Assembly (NCBI RefSeq): GCF_000147335.1
Contig: NC_014501.1
Span: 496,001 to 560,000 of the forward strand
Length of the DNA stretch: 64,000 nucleotides
Direction of reading: 5' to 3'
DNA from: Gloeothece verrucosa PCC 7822
Lineage (GTDB): Bacteria > Cyanobacteriota > Cyanobacteriia > Cyanobacteriales > Microcystaceae
The position numbers and the translations under genes were made by a program. Under the pieces are notes generated by a model. That model had not been told where the DNA came from. It saw nothing but the letters and a program-made list of their open reading frames with translations, and searched no databases. Below, piece after piece: positions 26,463 to 35,258 of the stretch (position 1 is the stretch's first letter; each line of letters opens with the position of its first letter).

Positions 26463-27323
26463 TCATTTTTTAGGAGGGGCAACATCGGGATTAGGAGAAG
26501 TGGCTAAGTCCCCAAAGCGGTAAATTTCCAGCCCCGCAGTCCGGGCGTTATAAACCGCTCGTTGAATTTCCGTCGCGCTTTCGGGTAAAGGTTTAGGCGT
26601 GATGTAAACTGCCCTCACATAAATATCCTTATTCACGGGAACGGCTTTACCAATACGCGCTCGCGTAAGCGAGATCCCTTCGGGATCGCCCCCGGTGAAG
26701 AAATAAAGATTGGCAATCATCTTTAACTTCCACTTACCGGCCTCAATCGGTTCGGGTTCAGAGAGATGATCGATGACCAAAACTGTCTGAGTCGTGCCAC
26801 TAAACACCCCGACGGGAGTAATTTCAGCCAAAAGGGGTAAAAAAGTGCTACGGAAATCTTCGGAGAGTGCAAAACTCGCTTCCCAGGCAGCCGTCGTGAC
26901 TTTGCGTTTCCCTCGGAAACTATTACCGCTCAGTTCTACCCCTGGATCTAAGGTTGGCTTGAGTGTGCTTGTTGGAACTTTGTCATTGCCCTGCAAAGTA
27001 CCTGACGCGCTAAACAACATAGAGGTAATCTGACTGGTAAAATACTGAATCGCCTGGGGAGAACGATATAAAGAAGCTTGCGCCCCCACTTGAACCGAAC
27101 GCCCATCTACTAATTCCACTAAAGTTGGTGAGGGTTTACGGGCGAGTTTAGCAATCCAGATCGTATTAAACGTGGTTTGAAGGAAAAGAAGCCCTTGTAA
27201 GCCCAAGGTGGCTAAAACAAAAAGTGTCAGAACATTACTCGAAGAAGTTTTAATTAAACGTTGAGCTTTAGGGATTTTCACCTCAGTAGAAGAAGCCGCT
27301 TTTTTGAGTTTAAATAATTGCAT
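26463..27323 (-). CDS. VirB8/TraE-like inner-membrane protein
   Basis: 286 residues: short basic cytosolic N-terminus, one membrane segment (VLTLFVLATLGLQGLLFLQT, ~residues 30-50), then a periplasmic domain with alternating helices and strands (AIQYFTSQITSMLFSASG and KLKMIANLYFF). This is the layout of VirB8/TraE scaffold proteins. GGAGG is placed well before the ATG. It lies between the VirB6-like and VirB10-like genes, matching conserved order. Sequence similarity to VirB8 is weak to the eye. Confidence 0.65.
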   Translation of the reverse strand: MQLFKLKKAASSTEVKIPKAQRLIKTSSSNVLTLFVLATLGLQGLLFLQTTFNTIWIAKLARKPSPTLVELVDGRSVQVGAQASLYRSPQAIQYFTSQITSMLFSASGTLQGNDKVPTSTLKPTLDPGVELSGNSFRGKRKVTTAAWEASFALSEDFRSTFLPLLAEITPVGVFSGTTQTVLVIDHLSEPEPIEAGKWKLKMIANLYFFTGGDPEGISLTRARIGKAVPVNKDIYVRAVYITPKPLPESATEIQRAVYNARTAGLEIYRFGDLATSPNPDVAPPKK

Positions 27324-27335
27324 GATTCTATCCTC

Positions 27336-28373
27336 CTAAACCATCAATCCACCAATGGTTGTGGCGGTTTTTCCCACCGCATTAGCAATGGATGTCCAGA
27401 CCGTCAATCCCGCTCCCGAAGCCAAGCTAGAAGCTAAAATCGGGGCTAATAAGCCAGAAAACAGAGCAAACCAGAAGGGATCGCCACCTTCTGCACTTGT
27501 GGCTACCACAGAGGCTAGTCCGACGATGATGTTAAAGCAGAGTCGAGCGAACCCTACGGAAAAGAATCCTGTCAGCCAAGCAAAAATGGATCTCGGTCCA
27601 TAAGGAAGGAGAGAACCGCCAACCGCGATCGGGCCGAGTAAAGCCGTAATCAATAGAGCCGCTTCGAGCAAGTTTTGATAAGCAATTTGCAGCCAGTAGA
27701 GGACGGCAACGACAATCGGCATCCAAATCGGCTTGAGCAGTCCAAAAACCCCCATATCAACGGCTCCGCCCGTAATGGCACTCCCGATCCCGTTGAGAAA
27801 TCCTTGAATGTTGTCGAGCCAGCTTGTATCGCCAAACTGGGATTTGTAATTATCGACAAAGGTTTGTGCTTGCGTTACCGCTTGGCTCATACACTGCATT
27901 TGGGCTTCTCCCGTCAGGGATTGACAAGCCCGCATACTATTGGAAATAATGCCTTGTAGTCCGATATTGCCGTTAGCCTGCCGGTAAAGCTCATCAAGTT
28001 TGACTCCAGACATCGTGATAGCAATAACTTGAGAGTTAGCTTGATTGATAATTTCCCGCAGAGACAAGGTACTTTTCGCTAACCAGTAACCGTTATCAGC
28101 TAATAGGAAAGCTACCAGTAACGGCCACACCAACGAGGTCAGGACGGCGGGTTTGCCTTCGTTTAAATCTTTGTAGAGTTCGACGATTAGAAAAATGAGG
28201 GTTCCTACAGCAAAGAGAGTTCCCACCCAACAGAGGACACCGTAAAGAGTAGTCCCACCTAAAGAACCCGAATCGCCCAGAACGTTTTTCCAGGTATTGT
28301 CCCAGGACGTGGCAACATCCGATGCCGCTTTTGCACCATCAATCAGTACGTTGTTAAGAGAAAAATCAGCCAT
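27336..28373 (-). CDS. VirB6/TrbL-like polytopic membrane protein
   Basis: 345 residues with several membrane helices: LYGVLCWVGTLFAVGTLIFL, LVWPLLVAFLLA, a long helical domain (residues ~110-190), WMPIVVAVLYWLQIA, LLEAALLITALLGPIAVGG and a C-terminal ALFSGLLAPILASSLASGAG. VirB6/TrbL/TraG-N proteins form the inner-membrane part of the channel. It sits 6 bases from the upstream VirB5-like gene. The position after VirB4- and VirB5-like genes supports the call. Confidence 0.75.
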   Translation of the reverse strand: MADFSLNNVLIDGAKAASDVATSWDNTWKNVLGDSGSLGGTTLYGVLCWVGTLFAVGTLIFLIVELYKDLNEGKPAVLTSLVWPLLVAFLLADNGYWLAKSTLSLREIINQANSQVIAITMSGVKLDELYRQANGNIGLQGIISNSMRACQSLTGEAQMQCMSQAVTQAQTFVDNYKSQFGDTSWLDNIQGFLNGIGSAITGGAVDMGVFGLLKPIWMPIVVAVLYWLQIAYQNLLEAALLITALLGPIAVGGSLLPYGPRSIFAWLTGFFSVGFARLCFNIIVGLASVVATSAEGGDPFWFALFSGLLAPILASSLASGAGLTVWTSIANAVGKTATTIGGLMV

Positions 28374-28379
28374 CTGGTT

Positions 28380-29234
28380 TTAAAAAAGGTTAGATTGGGC
28401 AGTTAAATGAAGTAAAAGGAAACCATCAACCGTTGATTGCGCTTGCTTGTCTCGGTTTTGTTGGTCTAAAGAACGGGAAATATTAGCCAGATTCAGGTTG
28501 GTGAATTGGGTATCGGTGCGGCTTCTCAAGGAAGAAGCCTGTTGCATCGCCGTAATGACTGATTGTTGAGCATTAATTCTGGCCAGTGCCTTCACCACAT
28601 CCTGAGTGCTGTCATAAGATTGGGCTTCATCAGAAGTATCGAGGATAGACTGGACAACCTCACCAGTTTGTTCGATTTCGTCTTCTATTTGCTGTTGTCC
28701 CTCATCTGACAGAACGGTTTTAGCACTGAGAGAGGTAGCCGCGCGGTCACTTAAATTTCCGAGTTCGATACCATAAAGTTCGGGATTGATAATAAAAGGA
28801 TCAGCCGTTTCGCCAGCTTCATCGATTTTTTCTTGTATTTGGGCACGAGCTTGTAGAGGGTCGGGAATTCCCAAAGATCCAACTACATCCTGAAGAACGC
28901 TTGTCATGCTACCGCCACCGAGTATGTCTGTTGCCGTCGTACACCAACCCGGTTCACTAGGGGTAGCAAAAAGGATAGGAACAGCCTGACAGGGATCGTT
29001 AACACTGTTCTCTAGTAGAGAAATCCATTGATCTACGGCAATCATTTGAGGGAAAAATGACACCAGTTGAGAGTAAATATCGCCAAAGGTAGAATTGCCG
29101 AGAAAATCAGCAATTCCCGCACGGACGGGTTTAGCGGTAAGAGAACCTATTGCGATCACTCCCAATCCGATAGGTAAAGCGCGATGCCAGAAGGGTTTTT
29201 GTTTGTGAGGAATAATCATGTTCATAGCTTTCAA
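28380..29234 (-). CDS. VirB5/TrbJ-like exported protein
   Basis: An N-terminal signal (IGLGVIAIGSLTAKPVRAG) leads into a helical periplasmic protein with heptad-like Gln/Asp-rich stretches (residues ~140-275). VirB5/TrbJ proteins are pilus-tip adhesins with this all-helical form and this gene position. Two cysteines (DPCQAV and GWCTT) could form a disulfide. The start is uncertain (TTG 29234 or ATG 29225). Placed between VirB4- and VirB6-like genes. Confidence 0.6.
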   Translation of the reverse strand: MKAMNMIIPHKQKPFWHRALPIGLGVIAIGSLTAKPVRAGIADFLGNSTFGDIYSQLVSFFPQMIAVDQWISLLENSVNDPCQAVPILFATPSEPGWCTTATDILGGGSMTSVLQDVVGSLGIPDPLQARAQIQEKIDEAGETADPFIINPELYGIELGNLSDRAATSLSAKTVLSDEGQQQIEDEIEQTGEVVQSILDTSDEAQSYDSTQDVVKALARINAQQSVITAMQQASSLRSRTDTQFTNLNLANISRSLDQQNRDKQAQSTVDGFLLLHLTAQSNLF

Positions 29235-29254
29235 AGGGATAAAGTGTAAAAATC

Positions 29255-32071
29255 TTAAAAGCCAGATAGAATCAATGCCTCTTGCTCATTCTTGGCTTTA
29301 AGTCTTGTGTTTTCTAGTTCAAACAGATCGCTTAAGGAAGCGCCTGAGCGTAACGAACGGCAAAGAATCTGGCTAAAAAATGCGATGGCTTCAAATTTGT
29401 CAGGGTAGTGAGCTAGATATTCGGCTCGGATGGCTTGTTCATCGGGATTATTCGCCACCACCCCCAATTGAACATAGGCGGGATAATAACGACAGAAGGT
29501 ATAAATTCCACTGTCATCGAGTAGCCACCCGGTAAAAACGCCCTGTTTATTCGGTAAAAATCGCTCACATTGGGCAATAATTTCGACGGGATAGCCAAAG
29601 ATTTGTACAAAGCTTGGTGTGGCAGTTCTTTGAATTCTTCCAATCAAACGAACGCTCAAGTTCTGGAGAATTTGCGCCCCCACTTTGCCGGCTAACGCGA
29701 TCGTATTGGGGTCTTGGGCAGTAATGATGACACGAATACCGGCTTTTGCACCATTAGCGCAGAGCATGGCTACTAATTGGGCAATTTCAGGGAATTGGAA
29801 GAGAATAGGAGACTCGTCTATAAAGAAGATGCTCATCGGAGAAGCCATTGCCCGACGTAATGCCGCAGCGTAGGCAACCAGAGAAAGGATAGCCGCATCT
29901 TCACTCTGGGACACTTGCCGTAGGGCAAACACCAGCAACATAGAATCTGTGGGAACGGTTGAGGGAGAGGAAATTGCTTTACCGACGCGACTGTTTGCCC
30001 AGTAAATCAGCCTCAGACGAATTTGTTCTAAGGCTTTGGGGACTAAATTCCAGTTAATTCCCTCTTCAAGTTGTAAAAGGTTGCTGATTTCCTCTAAAGT
30101 ACAAAATTGTAGGTAATCTCGCAGGGTGGGAATTTCTTGCCACGCTTGTGTGCCTAACCCTTCGGCTTCGGCTTTCTGATAGCGCTCTAAAATAATATCC
30201 GAGGCAAAAAAGCGATTGAGGATGCAGTAGAGAACGGTTCGGATGGTGGTTTTGAGAGTTTCTTCTGTGTTGATACCTACGACCATTGCCACGAGACAAC
30301 CCGAAAGGAAGTCTTTATAGTCCTCAAAGCGTCGCGCCTGTTCATCAGGAGGCAATGCGGAAAGGTCGGGACGTTCAAACAGGTTGATCGATTCTGCCCC
30401 TACATCAAAGTACGCTCCTAAAGGGCTAACAAATTCGGTGTAATCGGTAAAAGTGCTTGTCCCATCCGGTTTGGGATAGTCGAGAGCTACCACAGGAACG
30501 TTACGGGCTAGAGCATGAGTCAGGATGCCAGAGACTAGAACAGATTTACCTGAGCGAGTTGTACCAAAAACTCCTAAATGCTTACCCTCAGATCTAAACA
30601 AGTTGATATAAACTGGTGTACCCCCATCTTCCCCAATTAACTCTAAACCATCTTTATCGGGGCTGAGGGTGGTTACTAGCGGAATTAGCCCAGGTAATTC
30701 TTTACTGAGATAGACGAGTCGGCGATTACCATATCGAAAGGAAAGTAGTTTCTCTTGTACGATAGGCAAGGTTTGTAACCAGATTTGCCACGCGACTTCG
30801 GTTTCTCGTACTACCCAAGCAGGGCGTAAAAAGAAGTTTTCTAAGGAACGAGAAGCATCATCCAATTCTTCTAAAGTGTTGCGGTGAACGAGAAAGGTTA
30901 TACCCGTATGAAAAGGCACTGCTCCCTCATACAAGCTCTCTTGTGCTTCAACGGAACGCTTGGCGTTGATGCTGGCAGCTACATCCACGTTTTGCCGTTC
31001 GTTAGCTCTAACGGCTGCGGTCGTAGATTGCTTGATGAGGCGTTGAACGGTTGTTCTCACTAATGTGGGGTTAGCTGGACTGATTTGACAAAAAATTTCC
31101 GTATCTGTGACTAAATCTCTAGCAATAACATCCCAAAGGTAATGTAATTGCTGCCTCTTATTTTTCCATCCCGCAGGTTTGTCCCAAAAGGTTAAAACGC
31201 TTGTGTATTTATTCCCACATTTGATCCATTTGCGATCGGCTTTCGGTACGGAGTCAGCAAATAGCAGTGTAGCACTATGAACTTCTGAGTTAATTTCCTC
31301 TCGAATACCGTCCTCATCGAAAATAAGAAGTTGAGGAATTTCAATAGGTGCAGTACGGGAGTTCAGGCGATACCATAACGTTTCCCATAGCTCGGTTTCG
31401 GTCATGGGGGCGATTTTTAGCTTCAGTTTGTTAATAAACAGTTGTTCCCAAACTAAATAACCGTTAGTGAACCCCGCACCGAGCATCTGTTCGAGGCGTA
31501 TGGCTTGATTTGCCGCTCCTTCGCCTCGCATCCATCCGAGAGATTCTTCGAGTTTACCGAGGGCGCGTTCTGTCCAGTCTGAGTATTCCTGCTCGGATGA
31601 GCCGAAGGTATAGGTGACGTAAACTTTTAATAGTTTGGGTTCTCGTAGTCCTGTTGCGGCTAATTCTTGAACGCGCTGACGTTCTCCGGTAAGTAGGAAT
31701 TTAACCTCATCGGTGGGGGCACGTTTAATGAGGGAGGCAAGACTCGATTGACGATCTCTATCAGTTTTAAATGCCCCCAAATGAAATGTTACTGACTCGG
31801 ACTGCGGAAAATCTTTCAAACCGGCTTCTACTTGGTCAAAAACGCCCTCAATTTCTTCGGCAGAGAGAAAACTATGAATACCCTCGCAAGAAAAACCGAA
31901 AACCAGTTGCCAAGGGGCTGATTTATTCTTTTTAAGTAGATAAGCTCCCAAATGCCGATTTCTGAGGCGAATACTCACCATTGCTTGAAGGTGCAGATGG
32001 TTCTCAATAGGAGTCATGGTAAATGTTTTTGACCCCTCTTTGATGGATATTTTAGGGATTTTTGGCTTCAT
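29255..32071 (-). CDS. VirB4/TraC-family conjugation ATPase
   Basis: 938 residues, the normal size of VirB4/TraC ATPases that power pilus assembly and transfer. Walker A is GTTRSGKS (around residues 503-510) and Walker B FFIDES (~750). The N-terminal ~450 residues form the VirB4-type domain. VIITAQDPNTIALAGKVGAQ is a typical motor region. GGAGGA lies 11 bases before the ATG, which overlaps the stop of the VirB3-like gene (ATGA). Confidence 0.88.
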   Translation of the reverse strand: MKPKIPKISIKEGSKTFTMTPIENHLHLQAMVSIRLRNRHLGAYLLKKNKSAPWQLVFGFSCEGIHSFLSAEEIEGVFDQVEAGLKDFPQSESVTFHLGAFKTDRDRQSSLASLIKRAPTDEVKFLLTGERQRVQELAATGLREPKLLKVYVTYTFGSSEQEYSDWTERALGKLEESLGWMRGEGAANQAIRLEQMLGAGFTNGYLVWEQLFINKLKLKIAPMTETELWETLWYRLNSRTAPIEIPQLLIFDEDGIREEINSEVHSATLLFADSVPKADRKWIKCGNKYTSVLTFWDKPAGWKNKRQQLHYLWDVIARDLVTDTEIFCQISPANPTLVRTTVQRLIKQSTTAAVRANERQNVDVAASINAKRSVEAQESLYEGAVPFHTGITFLVHRNTLEELDDASRSLENFFLRPAWVVRETEVAWQIWLQTLPIVQEKLLSFRYGNRRLVYLSKELPGLIPLVTTLSPDKDGLELIGEDGGTPVYINLFRSEGKHLGVFGTTRSGKSVLVSGILTHALARNVPVVALDYPKPDGTSTFTDYTEFVSPLGAYFDVGAESINLFERPDLSALPPDEQARRFEDYKDFLSGCLVAMVVGINTEETLKTTIRTVLYCILNRFFASDIILERYQKAEAEGLGTQAWQEIPTLRDYLQFCTLEEISNLLQLEEGINWNLVPKALEQIRLRLIYWANSRVGKAISSPSTVPTDSMLLVFALRQVSQSEDAAILSLVAYAAALRRAMASPMSIFFIDESPILFQFPEIAQLVAMLCANGAKAGIRVIITAQDPNTIALAGKVGAQILQNLSVRLIGRIQRTATPSFVQIFGYPVEIIAQCERFLPNKQGVFTGWLLDDSGIYTFCRYYPAYVQLGVVANNPDEQAIRAEYLAHYPDKFEAIAFFSQILCRSLRSGASLSDLFELENTRLKAKNEQEALILSGF

Positions 32072-32397
32072 TTTTTGATTCTTCCTCCTTTGACTAATTG
32101 TTCTTGTCTGGCTAAAACCGATTCGTAGCGAACCGCGGCCCTGACGAAATAAGGCGTAACGACGAATTTAGAGAAGAACCGCCAAGCGCGAGTGCCTGTG
32201 AGAATCCAACTGGTTCCCATCAGCCAAACTCCGAAAAGAGCGGTATTTATCCAAGAGAGGTGAAAGATTTCTTTGATTGACCAAGAAATGAATAAGATGA
32301 AGGCTAAAGGGAACACTTGCCCGGCAGGAAAGGGGCCAATTTTAGGTTGTTTGCCGAGGGCTTGATTAATGCGGCGGAATGAATTCGGTTCAGACAT
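32068..32397 (-). CDS. VirB3/TraL-like small membrane protein
   Basis: 109 residues with two adjacent hydrophobic segments (FPLAFILFISWSIKEIF and TALFGVWLMGTSWILTGTRAW) and basic ends. Size, topology and position immediately before the VirB4-like gene, with an ATGA overlap, fit VirB3/TraL. Sequence identity alone would not be enough. Confidence 0.7.
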   Translation of the reverse strand: MSEPNSFRRINQALGKQPKIGPFPAGQVFPLAFILFISWSIKEIFHLSWINTALFGVWLMGTSWILTGTRAWRFFSKFVVTPYFVRAAVRYESVLARQEQLVKGGRIKK

Positions 32398-32512
32398 AAT
32401 TTAATGAGGAATTTAGAAATAGGAAAGAGTCAAAATTCAGGGAAGAGGAAAAAAAGAGAATTGCTCAATTTTTTGCCAAGTTATTCCTGAATAATGACTC
32501 CGATACCGTCTC

Positions 32513-33034
32513 TTAGCCAGTAATGAGTCCGGTCAGAATGTCAGCTAAGGTGACAGTGATGACCACTAAAATAGGAGTCCGTGCGGCGGCTACCCAGTCT
32601 TCGTCTTGTCGCACGGAGTTAAATACACCGATGAAGGCAACCGCTAGATAAACGATATAGAGTGCCCGTAGGGTGTTGAAGACTAGGGGTATAGCTGCAC
32701 CCGATGAGGTAAAAGTCGTGTTAAAGAATTCCTCGGCGTTCTGGAAAAACTGCGCCTGAGCGGGTCTAGCAATGAGGTTAAGTAAGGCAAAAACCAATGT
32801 TCCCAGTATTAAAAGGAATGCTCTTTTTATCTTTCGGTTTGCTCGTTTCCCCTCAAGATACGGTTGTACGAAGGCAACCGAGCCGGATACGACCCCGACT
32901 ATTACCAGAACCCGATTGCCGGCTGCGCCATTTAAAATGCCAAAACCGATTAATCCAAGGGGTAGAGTAACCGCTTTGAGCTTTTGGATAAGAGAAGTTT
33001 TTGGCTCTTTGACTGGAGGTGGTGAAATGATCAT
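32513..33034 (-). CDS. VirB2/TraA-like pilin candidate
   Basis: 173 residues. A central segment LILGTLVFALLNLIARPAQA ends in AQA followed by QFF, like a signal peptidase site; the remainder (~75 residues) has two hydrophobic helices (VFNTLRALYIVYLAVAFIGV and ILVVITVTLADILTGLITG), the form of mature VirB2/TraA pilins. The long N-terminal part, with its own hydrophobic stretch (residues ~22-58), is unusual. It lies before VirB3- and VirB4-like genes as in classical order. Likely the major pilus subunit. Confidence 0.6.
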   Translation of the reverse strand: MIISPPPVKEPKTSLIQKLKAVTLPLGLIGFGILNGAAGNRVLVIVGVVSGSVAFVQPYLEGKRANRKIKRAFLLILGTLVFALLNLIARPAQAQFFQNAEEFFNTTFTSSGAAIPLVFNTLRALYIVYLAVAFIGVFNSVRQDEDWVAAARTPILVVITVTLADILTGLITG

Positions 33035-33110
33035 AAATAATGGGATGAAATAGCATGGGTGGATAGGGAAATTTGGACTTTTAGCGATCCATTCAGGAGA
33101 AAGTTAAACC

Positions 33111-33467
33111 TTATATCCTGATAGTTCTATTAGGTAAAATTTGAGTTCGATAGCGTCGGATGAGTTTCTTTTTCTCCAACTTCAAAGGAATTTCTAGACG
33201 GCAAAGGGTTTTTAAAACGGCTGTTCTCCCTTTTTGGTAAAGTTGGGAAAATTGCGCTTTGTTATGTTGGTTATTGCCGGCTTTAGCCTTAAGAAACAGT
33301 TGCAGGGCTAGTAAATCTTCAACATTTTCCCAACTGAGGCTAATTTGTTCATCGGGATTTAAACCAATCGTTTTTAGGTAACTACGCCACTGCGTTTGAT
33401 GAACAATTTTCAGTAAGTCTTGTCCCTCCTTTTTGCTTAAAATTGCTTGTTCTATCAGTGAGTTCAT
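33111..33467 (-). CDS. hypothetical protein heading the conjugation cluster, 118 aa
   Basis: A basic, helical, soluble protein ending RRYRTQILPNRTIRI. GGAGG lies 13 bases before the ATG. As the first gene of the conjugation operon it could be a regulator, but no HTH motif is convincing. Not recognised. Confidence 0.55.
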   Translation of the reverse strand: MNSLIEQAILSKKEGQDLLKIVHQTQWRSYLKTIGLNPDEQISLSWENVEDLLALQLFLKAKAGNNQHNKAQFSQLYQKGRTAVLKTLCRLEIPLKLEKKKLIRRYRTQILPNRTIRI

Positions 33468-33994
33468 GCAAGGTCAATTCCTCCTTGTTATCCGAGTTGA
33501 ATGGGATGACAAATGCGAGTTATCCCAATGAAAGCGGATTAAGAATAGAACGGCAACTCATACAGCAAAATCAAAGAAAAGTTCTTGAATTCTTGTTATT
33601 TGTTTTTTCGGGAATATTTAAATTTTTGAAAATTTACTATTAGATAACAATCGTCTAAACTGGTTAAGGATTATACCTAGTAAGAGTTTTACTAATGGTG
33701 TGTGACATCTGGTCACTCACTTCATCTCAACCCACTTGTATTTAATGCTCATCTTCGGGGAGGAGCTTATTCTAAAGGGCAGGAGCAAAGCTGGACGGAG
33801 TGGAGTAAAATTTTTAATTGTCTATATATAAAGAAAATTGCCTTATTAATTGATTAAGAGACTTGCGTAGATATAAAATACCAGCCAGATACTCATTTTC
33901 TCGGAAGTTGTAGCCGCAACTTGACTGGGGGAGAATGCGAGTTCCCGACTGATGTAATTAACAAAACGCAAGTCCCTAAATAAGGTTTGAATTT
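33468..33994. other. intergenic region upstream of the conjugation operon
   Basis: No gene is supported. The region should hold the promoter of the conjugation operon on the minus strand. It contains a hairpin, GTGTGTGAC (33698-33706) facing GTCACTCAC (33712-33720), one mismatch, and a MITE-like element at 33860-33974 listed separately. It marks the border between the HIP1-free plasmid backbone and the conflict island. Confidence 0.5.
33860..33974. mobile_element. MITE-like element, 115 bp
   Basis: Terminal inverted repeats GACTTGCGT (33860-33868) and ACGCAAGTC (33966-33974) bound 115 bases with an internal partial palindrome (GAAGTTGTAGCCGCAACTT). Ends of the type GACTT(G/A)CGCA are typical of small cyanobacterial inverted-repeat elements. 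No transposase is inside. Confidence 0.5.
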
Positions 33995-34798
33995 TTAATC
34001 TAATTGCCTTTGTAAACTTTGTACTTGTTCAAGAGTTAATTCTGTTGCTTGAACAATTTGCTCTAAATTTAAACCCATTCTGAGTAAATTAAGCGCAACT
34101 TCTTCAGCTTTTTCTTGCTTACCTTCGATTTTTCCTTCTATCTTGCCTTTTAAAATGCCTTTTTCTTCAGCTTCTTGATAAATTTCCTGATAAATGACTG
34201 ATTCTTTCATAATATCGCTCCTGAAAAAACGCTTAATCAAAGATTTATCTAAAACCAATCCTGCCAAAATTCCCGAAGCCGCAGCCAAATTACTTTGAAC
34301 TTGCTTATCAGTAATTTGATTTACAACCTCAGCTACGCGGCTTAATACCATTGTAGGATTATCGGTCTGTGACAGCACCGCAAAGGGTAATAACCCCAAA
34401 GATTGTAAAAAAGGCTCTGGTGGCTGTTCCCAAAGACGAATCACTTCATAACGATGAATAGTATTTTCCAACTCGAAGCGATCTTGATAGACTAACTCTG
34501 AACTGGTTTGAGCTAAATAAACCACAACTTGACGCATTCTTTTACGAGGAAAACGTCGATAGACTCTTACCCGATAATCTAACATACGGAACCCCATTCG
34601 TTCATCTGGATTAGTCTGGAATTCTATATGTAAGACTAACTCATCGGATTGCAGTAAAATTAAAGAATCTGCCCGAATTGGTTCATTGGACAATTCAGAC
34701 GGACTTAAACGCGATAGGCGGACGGGCGAACCGATCAACCATTGAGCAAAATCATCGGGAAAATTTTCTGCCAAAAACTTACAAATATTGTCGAACAT
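33995..34798 (-). CDS. Rpn/PD-(D/E)XK family putative transposase-nuclease
   Basis: 267 residues of the Rpn/DUF4351-type family, very common in cyanobacteria. The PD-(D/E)XK core is visible: RADSLILLQ and LHIEFQTNPDERM (D, E and Q of the D...E-x-Q pattern), followed by RMLDYRVRVYRRFP. The C-terminus holds a degenerate KGKIEGKIEGKQEKAEE repeat and a helical tail ending QVQSLQRQLD. Members have been linked to recombination-promoting DNA cleavage. A lone gene just right of the MITE-like element; it could have arrived with mobile DNA. Confidence 0.8.
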   Translation of the reverse strand: MFDNICKFLAENFPDDFAQWLIGSPVRLSRLSPSELSNEPIRADSLILLQSDELVLHIEFQTNPDERMGFRMLDYRVRVYRRFPRKRMRQVVVYLAQTSSELVYQDRFELENTIHRYEVIRLWEQPPEPFLQSLGLLPFAVLSQTDNPTMVLSRVAEVVNQITDKQVQSNLAAASGILAGLVLDKSLIKRFFRSDIMKESVIYQEIYQEAEEKGILKGKIEGKIEGKQEKAEEVALNLLRMGLNLEQIVQATELTLEQVQSLQRQLD

Positions 34799-35258
34799 AA
34801 ATTTTTTGTCTAATTCTTCTTAATAACATTTTTTTCCTCTCCAAAAACAACGCCGGAAGTTGTGCTAACACGACCCCCGACGAGATCTCCCGCAATCTGA
34901 CGCAGACAGATGTGGAGAAGAGAAAAAACATACCACGCAATACAGTAATTAACTTTATAAGAACAAACTTCCCCCTAAACTGGCAAGAGAAACCGCAAAA
35001 ATAAAGAAAAATTCCTTAATTAATAGTCTTTTTTTTTATTTTATACTTTAACTTATAATTGCTTGTAAGATATTATTTTCTGCTTTCGATTGGGAGCGCG
35101 TAGCTTAGATTCTTGAATAGGCTCATTTGGACTTAAAAGATTGCAGGGTAAAGCTTTTTTGTATGTGCGTGATCTTCGATCACTTACATCTATGGCTACT
35201 CCTCAAACACGATATTGATCTTCATTAAATTAGAAATTACTCGATTAAATTGAATCGC
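34799..35258. other. intergenic region between Rpn-type gene and subtilisin gene
   Basis: No gene is supported. It contains an imperfect hairpin at 35161-35190, with a perfect GTGAT-CTTCG-ATCAC core (35169-35183) carrying a stable UUCG-type loop. This resembles the hairpin at 7049. It may end transcripts from the subtilisin gene. Confidence 0.45.
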
